DNA of 64,000 nucleotides from Planctomycetaceae bacterium (lineage in GTDB: Bacteria; Planctomycetota; Planctomycetia; Pirellulales; Thermoguttaceae): positions 22,541 to 86,540 of the forward strand of contig JAAYAY010000117.1 in the NCBI GenBank assembly GCA_012719125.1, read 5' to 3'. Under the pieces are notes generated by a model. It had not been told where the DNA came from. It did not search any database and was given only the letters and a program-made list of their open reading frames with translations. How positions within the stretch are numbered: position 1 is the first letter of the stretch; each line of letters opens with the position of its first letter. Positions 1 to 8,218 of the stretch are shown one piece after another. The position numbers were made by a program, and so were the translations under genes.

Positions 1-389
1 GTTCCAAAACTCTTAGTGAGGATATCATGGATGCCGCACGCTTCACACACGGCACGGACGGCTGCACCGGCAATGACACCGGTACCGGGCCCGGCGGGTA
101 CCAGGACGACCCGCGCCGCCCCGAAACGCCCTTTCACTTCGTGGGGGATCGTGGTGCCCTGCAGGCAGACCCGGACCATATTGCGGGTGCCGTCCTTGAC
201 GGCTTTTTCCACGGAAGGCGGCACTTCGTTGGCCTTGCCGTAGCCCCAACCCACTTTGCCGTTCCCGTCGCCCACGACCACCAGGGCCGTGAAGCTGAAG
301 CGGCGACCGCCCTTGACCACGGCGGCACAGCGCCGGATCTTGACGACCTTGTCGATCAATTCCCCTCGAGATGATTCGGTGGTAGCCAT
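1..389 (-). CDS. rpsE: Ribosomal protein S5 (uS5), 3' end cut by the window edge
   Basis: This is the N-terminal 129 residues of S5, a small-subunit protein important for decoding accuracy. The ATG lies at 387-389. The protein opens Met-Ala-Thr-Thr-Glu and reads on through the S5 N-terminal domain hallmarks: [19 protein letters not shown], and later a Val-Pro-Ala-Gly-Pro-Gly-Thr-Gly segment. The frame is open to position 1, so the C-terminus lies outside the window. It follows rplR on the same strand in spc-operon order; rpmD, rplO and secY would be expected next, outside the window. Confidence 0.95.
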   Translation of the reverse strand, partial: MATTESSRGELIDKVVKIRRCAAVVKGGRRFSFTALVVVGDGNGKVGWGYGKANEVPPSVEKAVKDGTRNMVRVCLQGTTIPHEVKGRFGAARVVLVPAGPGTGVIAGAAVRAVCEACGIHDILTKSFG

Positions 390-486
390 CGGTAAATCTG
401 ACCGTTTTGCTCAGGCTTCTCTGGGTAGGAACGGGGGCAACGACGACCTTCCTCCAGGAATAGACCGCCGCAGGCCCTCGCCTCGT

Positions 487-927
487 CTATTTCTTCTTTT
501 TCTCTTTCTTAGCCGGCTTGGGCTTCTCTTCCTCTTTCACCGGCTCGGTGCCCTTGGCGCCGAGGTCGAGTCCGGCGTCCCGGGCGGCATCGGCCAGGGC
601 GGCCACTCGTCCATGGTACTTGTACTCGGCCCGGTCAAAGGCGACCTGTTTGAGGCCGGCAGCCAAGGCCCGTTCGGCAATCGCCTTGCCGACCGTCTTG
701 GCCGCGTCGCAGTTGCCGCCGTAACCGATCTCGCCCTTCAACTGCTGATCGTTCGAGCTGGCGGAGACGAGCGTCCGTCCGCTGGCGTCGTCGATAATCT
801 GAACGTAGATGTGCTTCAGACTGCGAAACACGCTCATTCGCGGTCGCGTGGAATCTCGCTTGATGCGATTGCGGACGCGAAACCGCCGACGCCGACGCTG
901 CAACTGGTTCTGTTTCTCTTGTTTCAC
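487..927 (-). CDS. rplR: Ribosomal protein L18 (uL18) with a charged C-terminal tail
   Basis: L18 binds 5S rRNA and helps anchor it in the large subunit. The 146-residue product starts Met-Lys-Gln-Glu-Lys and shows the arginine-rich N-terminus ([13 protein letters not shown]) and the core motif [12 protein letters not shown]. Bacterial L18 is usually near 120 residues. The extra length is a C-terminal tail of Lys, Glu and Pro ending in a run of lysines. It lies between rplF and rpsE in the spc operon; the 219 nt on its rplF side show no further gene. Confidence 0.95.
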   Translation of the reverse strand: MKQEKQNQLQRRRRRFRVRNRIKRDSTRPRMSVFRSLKHIYVQIIDDASGRTLVSASSNDQQLKGEIGYGGNCDAAKTVGKAIAERALAAGLKQVAFDRAEYKYHGRVAALADAARDAGLDLGAKGTEPVKEEEKPKPAKKEKKKK

Positions 928-1146
928 TTTGCTGCCTCACTGGGCGGCGGGGCCGCCGGCCGATACGAGCTACCCCTCGATCGCACCTGCCGAGTGCGTC
1001 TTGGATACGCTCAGTCCCGCTCCGCGGGATGAGCGACACCCGTCAGGCGGCACCCACATGGGGTTGGCCCGCTCGCGTTGGTCGCTATTTCTTGGGAAAG
1101 ACTTCACACACTTTAAGGATCGTGGCAGGTCGGGTCAGATCGCCGT

Positions 1147-1692
1147 TTACTTGGCCATCACCTTGCCCTGCTTGCGGCGAACCGCTTCGCCCTCGTAACG
1201 GATCCCCTTGCCCTTGTACGGTTCCGCTTTCCGCAGCGCCCGGATCTCGGCGGCGAACTGTCCGACCTTCTGCTTGTCGATGCCCTTGATGCGTACGTGT
1301 TGCTGGTCCGGGCAGGCGACTTCCAATCCCTCGGGGATCGGTCTGTGCAGTTCGTTGGCCAGTCCGACGCGGAGCTGCAATTCGTTGTTCTGAATCGCGG
1401 CGATGTACCCCACGCCCTGGAGTTCGAGTCGTTTCTCGTACCCTTGGGTCACGCCGATCATCATGTTCTGAAGCAGGGCTCGGGTCAGCCCGTGGTACGC
1501 CCGCGTCGCACGTTCGTCGTTGGCACGCCGAACCGTCACGGACTTGGCCGGTTCGTCGAACTCGACGGTCACTTCCGGGCGGTGGGGCATAGCGAGCCGG
1601 CCGAGCGGCCCTTCGACGGTGACGGTACCGTCGGCGACGCTGACCTTGACGCCGTCGGGGACGGGCACCGGTTTGTTGCCGATTCGAGACAT
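1147..1692 (-). CDS. rplF: Ribosomal protein L6 (uL6)
   Basis: L6 lies near the GTPase-associated centre of the large subunit. The 181-residue product begins Met-Ser-Arg-Ile-Gly-Asn-Lys-Pro-Val, the standard L6 start. It carries the two repeated L6 folds and the signature near the C-terminus, Pro-Tyr-Lys-Gly-Lys-Gly-Ile-Arg-Tyr, followed by a lysine-rich end. Length is normal for the family. It follows rpsH with a 67-nt gap, matching the spc-operon order. Confidence 0.97.
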   Translation of the reverse strand: MSRIGNKPVPVPDGVKVSVADGTVTVEGPLGRLAMPHRPEVTVEFDEPAKSVTVRRANDERATRAYHGLTRALLQNMMIGVTQGYEKRLELQGVGYIAAIQNNELQLRVGLANELHRPIPEGLEVACPDQQHVRIKGIDKQKVGQFAAEIRALRKAEPYKGKGIRYEGEAVRRKQGKVMAK

Positions 1693-1759
1693 GAGTCTAC
1701 ACCTTTTGCATGTCGCAGCGACAGATATCTATTCGAGCCACCTATGGGTGCCGCGCCGG

Positions 1760-2155
1760 CTACCAGACCTCGCAGAGGACTTCGCCGCCGAGTTTCCGTT
1801 GGCGCGCCTCGCGGTCGCTCACCACGCCCCGGCTGGTGCTGAGGATCTGGATCCCCAGCCCGTTGAGCACGGGTCGGAGTTTACTGGAGCGGCTGTAGAC
1901 GCGTCGTCCCGGCGTACTGATCCGGCGAGCGTGTTGGATAACACGTTCGCCGTTGGGTCCGTACTTCAGGTGGAGTCGGAGCAACGGGACCGGCTGGGAT
2001 TCGATTTCCTCCCAGTCCCAGATATATCCTTCACGTTTGAGAACCTCCGCCAGTCCACGTTTCACCTTGGACAGGGGCATCTCCACGTGCGGCCGTTCGA
2101 CGCGCACCGCGTTTCGGATGCGGGTCAACATGTCGGCAATAGGGTCAGTCATCAT
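1760..2155 (-). CDS. rpsH: Ribosomal protein S8 (uS8)
   Basis: S8 binds the central domain of 16S rRNA early in small-subunit assembly. The 131-residue product starts Met-Met-Thr-Asp-Pro-Ile-Ala-Asp-Met-Leu-Thr-Arg-Ile-Arg-Asn-Ala, a classic S8 N-terminus, and ends with the RNA-binding motif Ile-Leu-Ser-Thr-Ser-Arg-Gly-Val, with Glu-Val-Leu-Cys-Glu-Val-Trp at the very end. Two adjacent ATG codons (2153-2155 and 2150-2152) could each start it. In E. coli S8 is the autogenous repressor of the spc operon; no repressor site was identified here. Confidence 0.97.
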   Translation of the reverse strand: MMTDPIADMLTRIRNAVRVERPHVEMPLSKVKRGLAEVLKREGYIWDWEEIESQPVPLLRLHLKYGPNGERVIQHARRISTPGRRVYSRSSKLRPVLNGLGIQILSTSRGVVSDREARQRKLGGEVLCEVW

Positions 2156-2171
2156 GGTGTTTGCGGTCCCT

Positions 2172-2357
2172 CTACCAACTCGCCTTCTTCACGCCGGGAA
2201 TCAGTCCTTGGTCCGCCAATTCGCGGAAACAGATCCGACATATCCCAAACTTACGGTAAACCGCACGCGGACGCCCGCACAAGCGGCACCGGCACTCGCG
2301 ACGCGTTGAATACTTCGGCGTTCGCAACGCCTTAGCAATTTTGGACTTGCTTGCCAT
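2172..2357 (-). CDS. rpsN: Ribosomal protein S14, zinc-binding short form (uS14)
   Basis: This is the short, zinc-dependent S14 of about 61 residues that sits in the head of the small subunit. Two Cys pairs, Cys-Arg-Leu-Cys and Cys-Arg-Ile-Cys, form the zinc site. The ATG at 2355-2357 (Met-Ala-Ser-Lys-Ser) was chosen over in-frame codons further upstream because it gives the normal family length and has a GAGG element roughly 12 nt upstream. It lies between rplE and rpsH as in other spc operons. Confidence 0.95.
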   Translation of the reverse strand: MASKSKIAKALRTPKYSTRRECRCRLCGRPRAVYRKFGICRICFRELADQGLIPGVKKASW

Positions 2358-2454
2358 GGGGGGTCCAGTCCTCTTGGTCAACTTCGCCGGTCACCGCCGC
2401 AAAGCCCGCAGGATGCGAGCCCCTTCCGGGCAGGGACCGAGCAGTGTACTCCAC

Positions 2455-3015
2455 CTATCTCGACTCCGAATCGTCGCGGCGGAACGGCATGCCGAAATCT
2501 CTCAGCAGCATTCTCGCCTCGTCGTTGCTGTCGGTACTGATCACGAAGGTGATGTTCATGCCCTGCTGGCGAGTGAACTTGTCGGGGTTCAACTCGGGGA
2601 ACACCAACTGTTCCGACAGCCCGATACTGTAGTTTCCGCGTCCGTCGAAGGCATCGGGATTCAAGCCGCGGAAGTCGCGAACGCGCGGGAGGGCGATCGA
2701 GATCAGGCGGTCGAGGAACTCATACATGCGATGGCCTCGCAACGTCACCCGGCATCCGATCGGCATCCCCTCACGGAGGCGGAATCCGGCGATGGATCGC
2801 CGCGCCAGGGTCACCACCGGCTTCTGGCCGGCGATTTGCGTCATCGCGTCGACGGCCTCTTCGAGGTGTTTCTTTTCGCTGACGGCGCTGCCGACGCCCA
2901 TGTTGATCACGATCTTCTTCAGTCGCGGGAGGGACAGACGGTTCTTCCGCCCGATCTTCTCCTGCAATCCGGGGAGGATCTCTTCGTTGTAACGCGTTAA
3001 CAGTCGGGGAATCAT
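2455..3015 (-). CDS. rplE: Ribosomal protein L5 (uL5)
   Basis: L5 binds 5S rRNA and contacts S13 at an inter-subunit bridge. The 186-residue product starts Met-Ile-Pro-Arg-Leu at the ATG at 3013-3015, just 11 nt after rplX ends; codons further upstream would run into rplX. Family motifs include [16 protein letters not shown], and [10 protein letters not shown]. The end carries [10 protein letters not shown]. Length is normal. Confidence 0.97.
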   Translation of the reverse strand: MIPRLLTRYNEEILPGLQEKIGRKNRLSLPRLKKIVINMGVGSAVSEKKHLEEAVDAMTQIAGQKPVVTLARRSIAGFRLREGMPIGCRVTLRGHRMYEFLDRLISIALPRVRDFRGLNPDAFDGRGNYSIGLSEQLVFPELNPDKFTRQQGMNITFVISTDSNDEARMLLRDFGMPFRRDDSESR

Positions 3016-3026
3016 GTTCGCTACGC

Positions 3027-3374
3027 CTACTTCTTCGCGGCCGACGCCTTGGGCGGGGAAATCTGGCCGATGTTCGCGCTGCACTTCTTGCAGTAGCGGA
3101 CCTTCGAGCCGTCCTCAAGGCGACGGGATCCGGTCCGCGCCGCCGCACCACATGCCGTACAGACCAAACGCACGTTGGAGAGCTGGATCGGCATCTCTTT
3201 GGAGAGCCGCCCGCCCTGGGGGTTGCGTTGGCTCCGGTGCACGTGCTTCTTCACTCGATTCACGCCTTCCACGACCACTTTGCCGGTCTCATGATTGACG
3301 GCCAGCACGCGGCCACGAGTCCCGCAATCGTCACCGGAAGTCACTTCTACCGTGTCGTCCACTCGAATATGCAT
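3027..3374 (-). CDS. rplX: Ribosomal protein L24 (uL24)
   Basis: L24 starts assembly of the large subunit. The 115-residue product carries the KOW motif early ([10 protein letters not shown], then Gly-Arg-Val-Leu-Ala-Val) and the Gly-Val-Asn-Arg-Val-Lys-Lys-His segment. A four-Cys zinc-ribbon-like end (Cys-Thr-Ala-Cys ... Cys-Lys-Lys-Cys) follows, as in many L24 proteins. The ATG at 3372-3374 shares one base with the rplN stop (TGATG). A GTG one codon upstream (3377) would instead give a 4-nt overlap. Either arrangement implies translational coupling to rplN. Confidence 0.96.
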   Translation of the reverse strand: MHIRVDDTVEVTSGDDCGTRGRVLAVNHETGKVVVEGVNRVKKHVHRSQRNPQGGRLSKEMPIQLSNVRLVCTACGAAARTGSRRLEDGSKVRYCKKCSANIGQISPPKASAAKK

Positions 3375-3742
3375 CACACGACCTCGCTTGCGAGGCTAAC
3401 GATTTTCATGAAATTCTGTTCGCGAAGCTCCCTCGCGACGGCGCCGAAGATTCGCGTCCCTCGCGGGTTCTTGTCGTTATCGATGATCACCGCCGCGTTG
3501 GTGTCGAAGCGGACGTAGCTTCCGTCCGGGCGGCGGGTCGGCTGCTTGCAGCGAACGATGACCGCTCGCACGACCGTGCCCTTCTTGAAGTCGCTTCCGG
3601 GGATCACCGATTTCACGCTGCACACGATGATATCGCCCACGCCCGCCGTACGACGGTGCGTTCCGCCCAACACTTTGATGCACTGCAATTCCTTCGCGCC
3701 GGTGTTGTCCGCGACGGCCAGGCGTGTTTGCATCTGGATCAT
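3374..3742 (-). CDS. rplN: Ribosomal protein L14 (uL14)
   Basis: L14 sits at the subunit interface and forms inter-subunit bridges. The product has 122 residues, the standard length, starting [16 protein letters not shown]. The conserved C-terminal half includes Phe-Gly-Ala-Val-Ala-Arg-Glu-Leu-Arg and Lys-Ile-Val-Ser-Leu-Ala. The ATG at 3740-3742 is chosen because longer in-frame extensions would overlap rpsQ and do not resemble the family. It is the first gene of the spc half of the operon. Confidence 0.97.
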   Translation of the reverse strand: MIQMQTRLAVADNTGAKELQCIKVLGGTHRRTAGVGDIIVCSVKSVIPGSDFKKGTVVRAVIVRCKQPTRRPDGSYVRFDTNAAVIIDNDKNPRGTRIFGAVARELREQNFMKIVSLASEVV

Positions 3743-3762
3743 GATTGTTACCCAATACGTTC

Positions 3763-4080
3763 TCAGTTCTGACCGCCGTCCGCCGGCACGTCCTGCTCGG
3801 CCTTGGCTGCCGCACGCATCGCCGCCAGATCGATCACCTGGCCCGCGGTCACGACTCGCACCAACTGCCAGCGTTTCTTCTTCGACATCGCCCGGCACTC
3901 GACGATCTCCACCGTGTCGCCTTCCTTGGACCGGTTTTCTTCGTCGTGAACGAAGCAGACGGTCCGGCGCCGGATGAATTTCCCGTACTTCGGGTGTCGG
4001 ACCAGTCGCGGGATTTCGACCCGGCGGGTCTTCGCCATCTTGTCGCTGGTGACGACACCAACCTCAACTCTTTTTGGCAT
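3763..4080 (-). CDS. rpsQ: Ribosomal protein S17 (uS17) with a C-terminal extension
   Basis: S17 binds the 5' domain of 16S rRNA. The 105-residue product starts [15 protein letters not shown] and contains the S17 OB-fold signature (Asp-Thr-Val-Glu-Ile-Val-Glu-Cys-Arg). Most bacterial S17 proteins are near 85 residues; the extra residues are a C-terminal alanine- and acid-rich tail beginning near residue 80. It is the last gene of the S10 half, 20 nt before rplN. Confidence 0.95.
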   Translation of the reverse strand: MPKRVEVGVVTSDKMAKTRRVEIPRLVRHPKYGKFIRRRTVCFVHDEENRSKEGDTVEIVECRAMSKKKRWQLVRVVTAGQVIDLAAMRAAAKAEQDVPADGGQN

Positions 4081-4145
4081 TGGTCGTTTCCTCTACGCGT
4101 GTCCTTCGACAGGCCGCTCCCATGACTCGTACTCGACTTCTCCGC

Positions 4146-4346
4146 TCAACCCTTTGCCGCCGTCTTTCGCTGGCGTTGGATGGTCTTGATCCGGGCGATC
4201 AGCCGGTGTTGCTTGCGGAGTTCGCTGGGCGCGTCGAGCCGTTCCGTCTGCGCCTGGATCCGCAACCGGAACAGGTGTTCCTTGGTTTCGTTGAGCGTGA
4301 CCTGGAGCTGTTCGTCGCTCATTTCGCGAAGCTCGGAAGCGTTCAT
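4146..4346 (-). CDS. rpmC: Ribosomal protein L29 (uL29)
   Basis: L29 lies by the polypeptide exit tunnel, where it helps form the docking site for trigger factor and SRP. The 66-residue product is a pair of helices starting Met-Asn-Ala-Ser-Glu-Leu-Arg-Glu-Met-Ser-Asp-Glu. It has the typical core Leu-Phe-Arg-Leu-Arg-Ile-Gln-Ala-Gln-Thr-Glu-Arg-Leu and ends Ile-Ala-Arg-Ile-Lys-Thr-Ile. Length and position between rplP and rpsQ are canonical. Confidence 0.95.
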   Translation of the reverse strand: MNASELREMSDEQLQVTLNETKEHLFRLRIQAQTERLDAPSELRKQHRLIARIKTIQRQRKTAAKG

Positions 4347-4401
4347 GTTTCTCTACCCGACTTACTGCTCGTTGATTCTCTTATCCGGGCGACGGCTCCG
4401 G

Positions 4402-4818
4402 CTAGAGCGGACGTCGCTTGATGAACCGCACCTGGACGGGCATCTTGTGCGCCAATCGATTGAAACACAGACGCGCCGCCTCTTCGGTGGCTCCGCCGAT
4501 CTCATAGAGCACGGTGCCCGGCCTGACGACCGCGGCCCAATACTCCGGCTCGCCTTTTCCCTTGCCCATACGCGTCTCCAGGGGGATCGACGTGATGGGT
4601 TTCTGGGGGAAGACGCGGATATACAAACGCCCTTCGGTGCGAAGGTACTGTTGGGCGGCAATACGCCCGGCCTCGATCGTGGCTGCGCTGATCCAGCCGC
4701 CCTCGATCGTTTGCAGACCGTAGTCGCCAAACACGACGCGGTTGCCGCGGGTCGCGTTACCTTTTATACGACCTCTTTGGCACTTTCGGTGTTTGACCCG
4801 CTTGGGCATCAACGCCAT
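4402..4818 (-). CDS. rplP: Ribosomal protein L16 (uL16)
   Basis: L16 helps shape the A-site region of the large subunit. The 138-residue product starts Met-Ala-Leu-Met-Pro-Lys-Arg-Val-Lys-His-Arg-Lys and has the family signatures Gly-Asn-Arg-Val-Val-Phe-Gly-Asp-Tyr-Gly-Leu and Arg-Met-Gly-Lys-Gly-Lys-Gly-Glu-Pro-Glu-Tyr-Trp. The start at 4816-4818 overlaps the 3' end of rpsC by 62 nt; the next Met codon at 4809 would overlap by 53 nt. The overlap arises because rpsC carries a C-terminal extension. Confidence 0.95.
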   Translation of the reverse strand: MALMPKRVKHRKCQRGRIKGNATRGNRVVFGDYGLQTIEGGWISAATIEAGRIAAQQYLRTEGRLYIRVFPQKPITSIPLETRMGKGKGEPEYWAAVVRPGTVLYEIGGATEEAARLCFNRLAHKMPVQVRFIKRRPL

Positions 4819-5473
4819 CGATCTCGTCCTCGCTATACATGCCCTGATTGATCCAAACCTGAATGCCGATGTGTCCCTGGGCGATCTTGGCTTCGGCAAA
4901 TCCGTAGTCGATTTTTGCTCGCAGGGTCGAGAGCGGGATCGACCCGGCGATCTGTTTCTCGCGGCGTGCCATTTCGGCGCCGCCCAGTCGTCCGGCCAAT
5001 TGAATCTTGATTCCCTTGGCGCCGGCTTCCATGGTCTGCTCCATGGTACGCTTCATCGTACGACGGAAACTGGCCCGCTTCTGAAGCTGCTCGGCGATAT
5101 CCTCGGCCACGAGTTGGGCGACCACTTCGGGACGTCCAATCTCCTCGATCTTCAGATTGATCCGCCGCCCGGTGAGGTTTTGCAGTTCCGTCTGAAGCTC
5201 TTCGACACGTTCGCCCTTGCGTCCAATCAGCACGCCCGGCCTGGCCGAATGCAGAACGACCTTCACCTCGTCGCGCGTTCGTTCGATTTCGATCTTGGCG
5301 ATCATGGGATACATAGGGCGTCCCCCACGATCTTTCCGTTTTTTGATGAAATTCCGGACCTTCTGGTCTTCGACCAGCAGTTCGGCGAACTCGCGTTTGG
5401 AAGCGTACCAGCGGCTCTTCCAGCCGACCATCACTCCCGTGCGGAACCCGGTAGGATTGACTTTCTGACCCAT
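4757..5473 (-). CDS. rpsC: Ribosomal protein S3 (uS3)
   Basis: S3 sits at the mRNA entry channel and has a KH RNA-binding domain. The 238-residue product starts Met-Gly-Gln-Lys-Val-Asn-Pro-Thr-Gly-Phe-Arg and has the KH-domain motif Val-Leu-Ile-Gly-Arg-Lys-Gly-Glu-Arg-Val. The C-terminal domain includes Gly-Ile-Lys-Ile-Gln-Leu-Ala-Gly-Arg-Leu-Gly-Gly-Ala-Glu. The tail after Ile-Gln-Val-Trp-Ile-Asn-Gln-Gly runs on into the rplP reading region in another frame, so the two genes overlap by about 60 nt. Confidence 0.97.
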   Translation of the reverse strand: MGQKVNPTGFRTGVMVGWKSRWYASKREFAELLVEDQKVRNFIKKRKDRGGRPMYPMIAKIEIERTRDEVKVVLHSARPGVLIGRKGERVEELQTELQNLTGRRINLKIEEIGRPEVVAQLVAEDIAEQLQKRASFRRTMKRTMEQTMEAGAKGIKIQLAGRLGGAEMARREKQIAGSIPLSTLRAKIDYGFAEAKIAQGHIGIQVWINQGMYSEDEIDGVDAQAGQTPKVPKRSYKR

Positions 5474-5479
5474 GCTGCG

Positions 5480-5806
5480 CTACTCCAACGCGACGGAGAT
5501 GTGAGACATTCGCTTCTTGATGATCGAGGCCATCCCGCGTGCTTTAGGTCTGAGCCGTTTGAACATGGGCCCGCCGTCGACACGCGCATCGATCACCAAC
5601 AATCTCCCCAAATTGTGAGCCCGGCGATCCTCGGCGTTGGCCAAGGCGCTTTTCAGCACCTTCTCCAGGATCCGGGCACCGCGGTTGGGGTGGTACCGCA
5701 ATATATCCAAGGCTTCGTCGGCACTCTTCCCGCGAATCAAGTCGGCGAAGGGGCGAACCTTCCTCGGACTGATGCGGGCGAACCTGTATTTTGCCTCGTA
5801 TGCCAT
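5480..5806 (-). CDS. rplV: Ribosomal protein L22 (uL22)
   Basis: L22 lines the peptide exit tunnel. The start Met-Ala-Tyr-Glu-Ala-Lys-Tyr-Arg-Phe-Ala-Arg-Ile-Ser-Pro-Arg-Lys-Val-Arg at 5804-5806 gives 108 residues, close to the family norm. An in-frame upstream extension is low-complexity and unlike L22. The Ala-Asn-Ala-Glu-Asp-Arg helix and the tunnel hairpin Gly-Pro-Met-Phe-Lys-Arg-Leu-Arg-Pro-Lys-Ala-Arg-Gly are present. A GAGGAC element lies upstream of the chosen ATG. It is 6 nt ahead of rpsC. Confidence 0.96.
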   Translation of the reverse strand: MAYEAKYRFARISPRKVRPFADLIRGKSADEALDILRYHPNRGARILEKVLKSALANAEDRRAHNLGRLLVIDARVDGGPMFKRLRPKARGMASIIKKRMSHISVALE

Positions 5807-5884
5807 GTTGCCGTCCTCAAAACCTCGTTCGCAGCGCAAGCCGCCTGCAGCCGCGCCGCAATCCAACCATGCCAGCCTGCGCGG

Positions 5885-6154
5885 CTACCGTTTGCCCTTG
5901 CCTCCATGGCCGCGGAACGTCCGGGTCGGTGCAAATTCACCGAGCCGATGCCCGACCATTTCCTCGGTGACGAACACTTTCGTGTGCACCTTGCCGTTGT
6001 GGACCATGAACGTGTGGCCCACAAACTCGGGGACGATCGTGCAGGCCCGAGCCCACGTCTTGATCGGCTGCTTGGTCCCGGCATCGTTCTGCTTCTCCAC
6101 CTTGAGGTAGAGCTTCGGGTCGACGAAAGGGCCTTTCTTCAGGGATCTTCCCAT
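5885..6154 (-). CDS. rpsS: Ribosomal protein S19 (uS19)
   Basis: S19 lies in the head of the small subunit, next to S13. The 89-residue product starts [12 protein letters not shown]. It carries the S19 signature [12 protein letters not shown] and ends [10 protein letters not shown]. Length is normal. It lies between rplB and rplV, as in the standard S10 operon. Confidence 0.97.
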   Translation of the reverse strand: MGRSLKKGPFVDPKLYLKVEKQNDAGTKQPIKTWARACTIVPEFVGHTFMVHNGKVHTKVFVTEEMVGHRLGEFAPTRTFRGHGGKGKR

Positions 6155-6247
6155 GGTAGGTAGCCGTTGTCTTGCGTCTCTTGAATCGTTTGCCTCTCGC
6201 CGGCGGCACGCGACACTCCCGGTCGCGACGCGGCGAACGGATGTGTA

Positions 6248-7108
6248 TTACTTGTTGAGTTTCAACACGCCGTAGCGACGCGATCGGCGTCGCCGCACGA
6301 TCGATCGGTTCGACGCCTTGTGGCGTTTGCGGGTGGCCCCGCCCTTGGCCGGTTTGCCCGTCGGGCTGACGGGATGCCGACCGCCCTTGGTGCGACCTTC
6401 ACCGCCACCGTGCGGATGGTCGATGGGGTTCATGGCGGTGCCGCGAACGTGCGGTCGCCGGCCCAGCCAGCGTTTTCGCCCGGCCTTGCCCAGCACGATG
6501 TTCATGTGTTCCGAATTGCTCGTCGACCCGATTGTGGCCCGGCACGCGGCCGGAATGCGTCGGATTTCGCCGCTGGGCAGGTTGATCTGCGCCCAGTCGG
6601 CGTCGCGAGCCGCCAAGGTGGCCTTGGCTCCGGCCGAGCGGCACATGGCGCCACCGCGTCCCGGCCGAATCTCGATGTTGTGAATCACAGTTCCGACGGG
6701 GATCTCCGAAAGCGGCAGGCAGTTTCCCGGCGAGGGGGGAGCCCCGCTTCCACTCAACAGCTTGTCGCCGACCTTAAGTCCATCGGTGGCGAGAATATAG
6801 CGTTTCTCACCGTCGACGTAGTGAATCAGGGCGATTCTCGCGGAACGATTGGGGTCGTATTGAATTGATGCCACGACGCCGGGGACACCGTCCTTGTTGC
6901 GACGGAAATCGATCGAGCGGTAGCGCCGCTTGTGCCCGCCGCCGCGATGGCGTGCCGTGATCTTGCCCTGGTTATTTCGTCCGCCGGTCCGCCGTTTCGG
7001 CTTGAGGAGTTTCTTTTCCGGCTTGGCACCGGGCGTGAGGTCGGCGAAATCGCTGACCGTGGCGGTGCGCCGTCCAGGCGTCGTCGGATTGTATTTGCGA
7101 ATTCCCAT
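6248..7108 (-). CDS. rplB: Ribosomal protein L2 (uL2)
   Basis: L2 is a core large-subunit protein needed for subunit association and close to the peptidyl-transferase centre. The 286-residue product starts [14 protein letters not shown]. It has the glycine-rich motif [16 protein letters not shown]. It also has the diagnostic [16 protein letters not shown] with the functionally important histidine. It is slightly longer than the E. coli protein. Confidence 0.98.
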   Translation of the reverse strand: MGIRKYNPTTPGRRTATVSDFADLTPGAKPEKKLLKPKRRTGGRNNQGKITARHRGGGHKRRYRSIDFRRNKDGVPGVVASIQYDPNRSARIALIHYVDGEKRYILATDGLKVGDKLLSGSGAPPSPGNCLPLSEIPVGTVIHNIEIRPGRGGAMCRSAGAKATLAARDADWAQINLPSGEIRRIPAACRATIGSTSNSEHMNIVLGKAGRKRWLGRRPHVRGTAMNPIDHPHGGGEGRTKGGRHPVSPTGKPAKGGATRKRHKASNRSIVRRRRSRRYGVLKLNK

Positions 7109-7167
7109 GATCGTCTACTCTTCGTTCTCCCGGCAAGAGGCGACTGTCACCTTTTCCTGTTCAACGG

Positions 7168-7479
7168 CTAGAAGAAGTTAATTCGGTGCTCGGGATCGAG
7201 CGTAACGATCGCCTTTTTCCAGGCCTTGGTGCGTCCGGTTCGGAATCTGGTCCGGCGCGGTTTGCCCTTGCGATTCTGCGTGTTGACGGAAACCACTTTC
7301 ACGTCGAACATCTCTTCGACCGCTTGCCGGATGTCGTCCTTGTTCGCCAGACGGTTCACCTCGAAGGCATACTGGTTATGTCGCTCGGCCTTGTGGAAGC
7401 CCTTCTCCGTAACCAAGGGGCGGAGAATGACCTGGTAAGGTTCGAGATTCAGTTTGGTTTTCGTGACGTCGCGCGCCAT
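7168..7479 (-). CDS. rplW: Ribosomal protein L23 (uL23)
   Basis: L23 forms the main docking site for trigger factor and SRP at the exit tunnel. Starting at the ATG at 7477-7479 gives 103 residues (Met-Ala-Arg-Asp-Val-Thr-Lys-Thr-Lys). Motifs are Val-Ile-Leu-Arg-Pro-Leu-Val-Thr-Glu-Lys-Gly, Tyr-Ala-Phe-Glu-Val and the Arg-Arg-Thr-Arg-Phe-Arg-Thr-Gly-Arg-Thr segment before Trp-Lys-Lys-Ala. A possible upstream start would reach into rplD and add an arginine-rich stretch unlike the family. Confidence 0.95.
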   Translation of the reverse strand: MARDVTKTKLNLEPYQVILRPLVTEKGFHKAERHNQYAFEVNRLANKDDIRQAVEEMFDVKVVSVNTQNRKGKPRRTRFRTGRTKAWKKAIVTLDPEHRINFF

Positions 7480-7498
7480 GGTCTGACTTCCCTTACGG

Positions 7499-8140
7499 TC
7501 ACGATGCCTGCGTTTGCTGTTTGACCTTTTCACGGAACGCGTCCAACGCCGCTTTCGTCATGAGCATGCGTTTGGGCCGCAGCACTTCAAGTGCATTCAA
7601 TTCGCCGACCGGCAGGATCGCCACGTCGGCAATGTTACGAACGCTCTTGAACACGTTCGCATCGTGGCCTTCAATCGCCACGAGAAGCGAGCCATCGAGC
7701 TTGAGGGCCTTCAAGATCGAGGCCATCTGCTTCGTCTTGGGTCCGGCAAAGGACAGCTCGTCGATGAGCACGACTTCCGAGTCCTCAATCTTGGAGGCCA
7801 TGGCCATCCGGGTCGCCAACCGGACCGCCTTCTTGGGCAGCCGGTAGGAGAAATCACGAGGGCGTTTGGCAAAAATGTGGCCGCCGCCGCGCCGGACGCC
7901 GCTCCGACGGTGGCCCGCTCGGGCGTTTCCGGTCCCCTTTTGGCGGTACATCTTCTTTGTGCTGCCACTGACTTCTGCCCGGCCCTTCGTCTTCGCGGAG
8001 CCTTGCCGCAGGTTGGCCTGGTACATGACCACGACATCGTGCAGCAATTGCTTCGAGATCCGCGGAGCCAGTTCGGCCGGGTCGATGTCGTAAGTACCGA
8101 CCTCCTCGCCGTTTCGATCGTAAACAGGCAAGCTCACCAT
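7499..8140 (-). CDS. rplD: Ribosomal protein L4 (uL4)
   Basis: L4 reaches into the exit tunnel by a long loop. In E. coli it also represses its own operon; whether it does so here cannot be seen. The start Met-Val-Ser-Leu-Pro-Val-Tyr-Asp at 8138-8140 gives 213 residues. The loop signature Met-Tyr-Arg-Gln-Lys-Gly-Thr-Gly-Asn-Ala-Arg-Ala-Gly is clear, as is Arg-Ser-Gly-Val-Arg-Arg-Gly-Gly-Gly-His-Ile-Phe. An in-frame N-terminal extension is rejected because it does not match L4. Confidence 0.96.
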   Translation of the reverse strand: MVSLPVYDRNGEEVGTYDIDPAELAPRISKQLLHDVVVMYQANLRQGSAKTKGRAEVSGSTKKMYRQKGTGNARAGHRRSGVRRGGGHIFAKRPRDFSYRLPKKAVRLATRMAMASKIEDSEVVLIDELSFAGPKTKQMASILKALKLDGSLLVAIEGHDANVFKSVRNIADVAILPVGELNALEVLRPKRMLMTKAALDAFREKVKQQTQAS

Positions 8141-8218
8141 GATACCGAACGTCTCAAAAAATGTCTCACTTAAGGCCGGAGGCCCGAAGCCGCCGGCACG
8201 CATCCGACGCTTTCGCCG

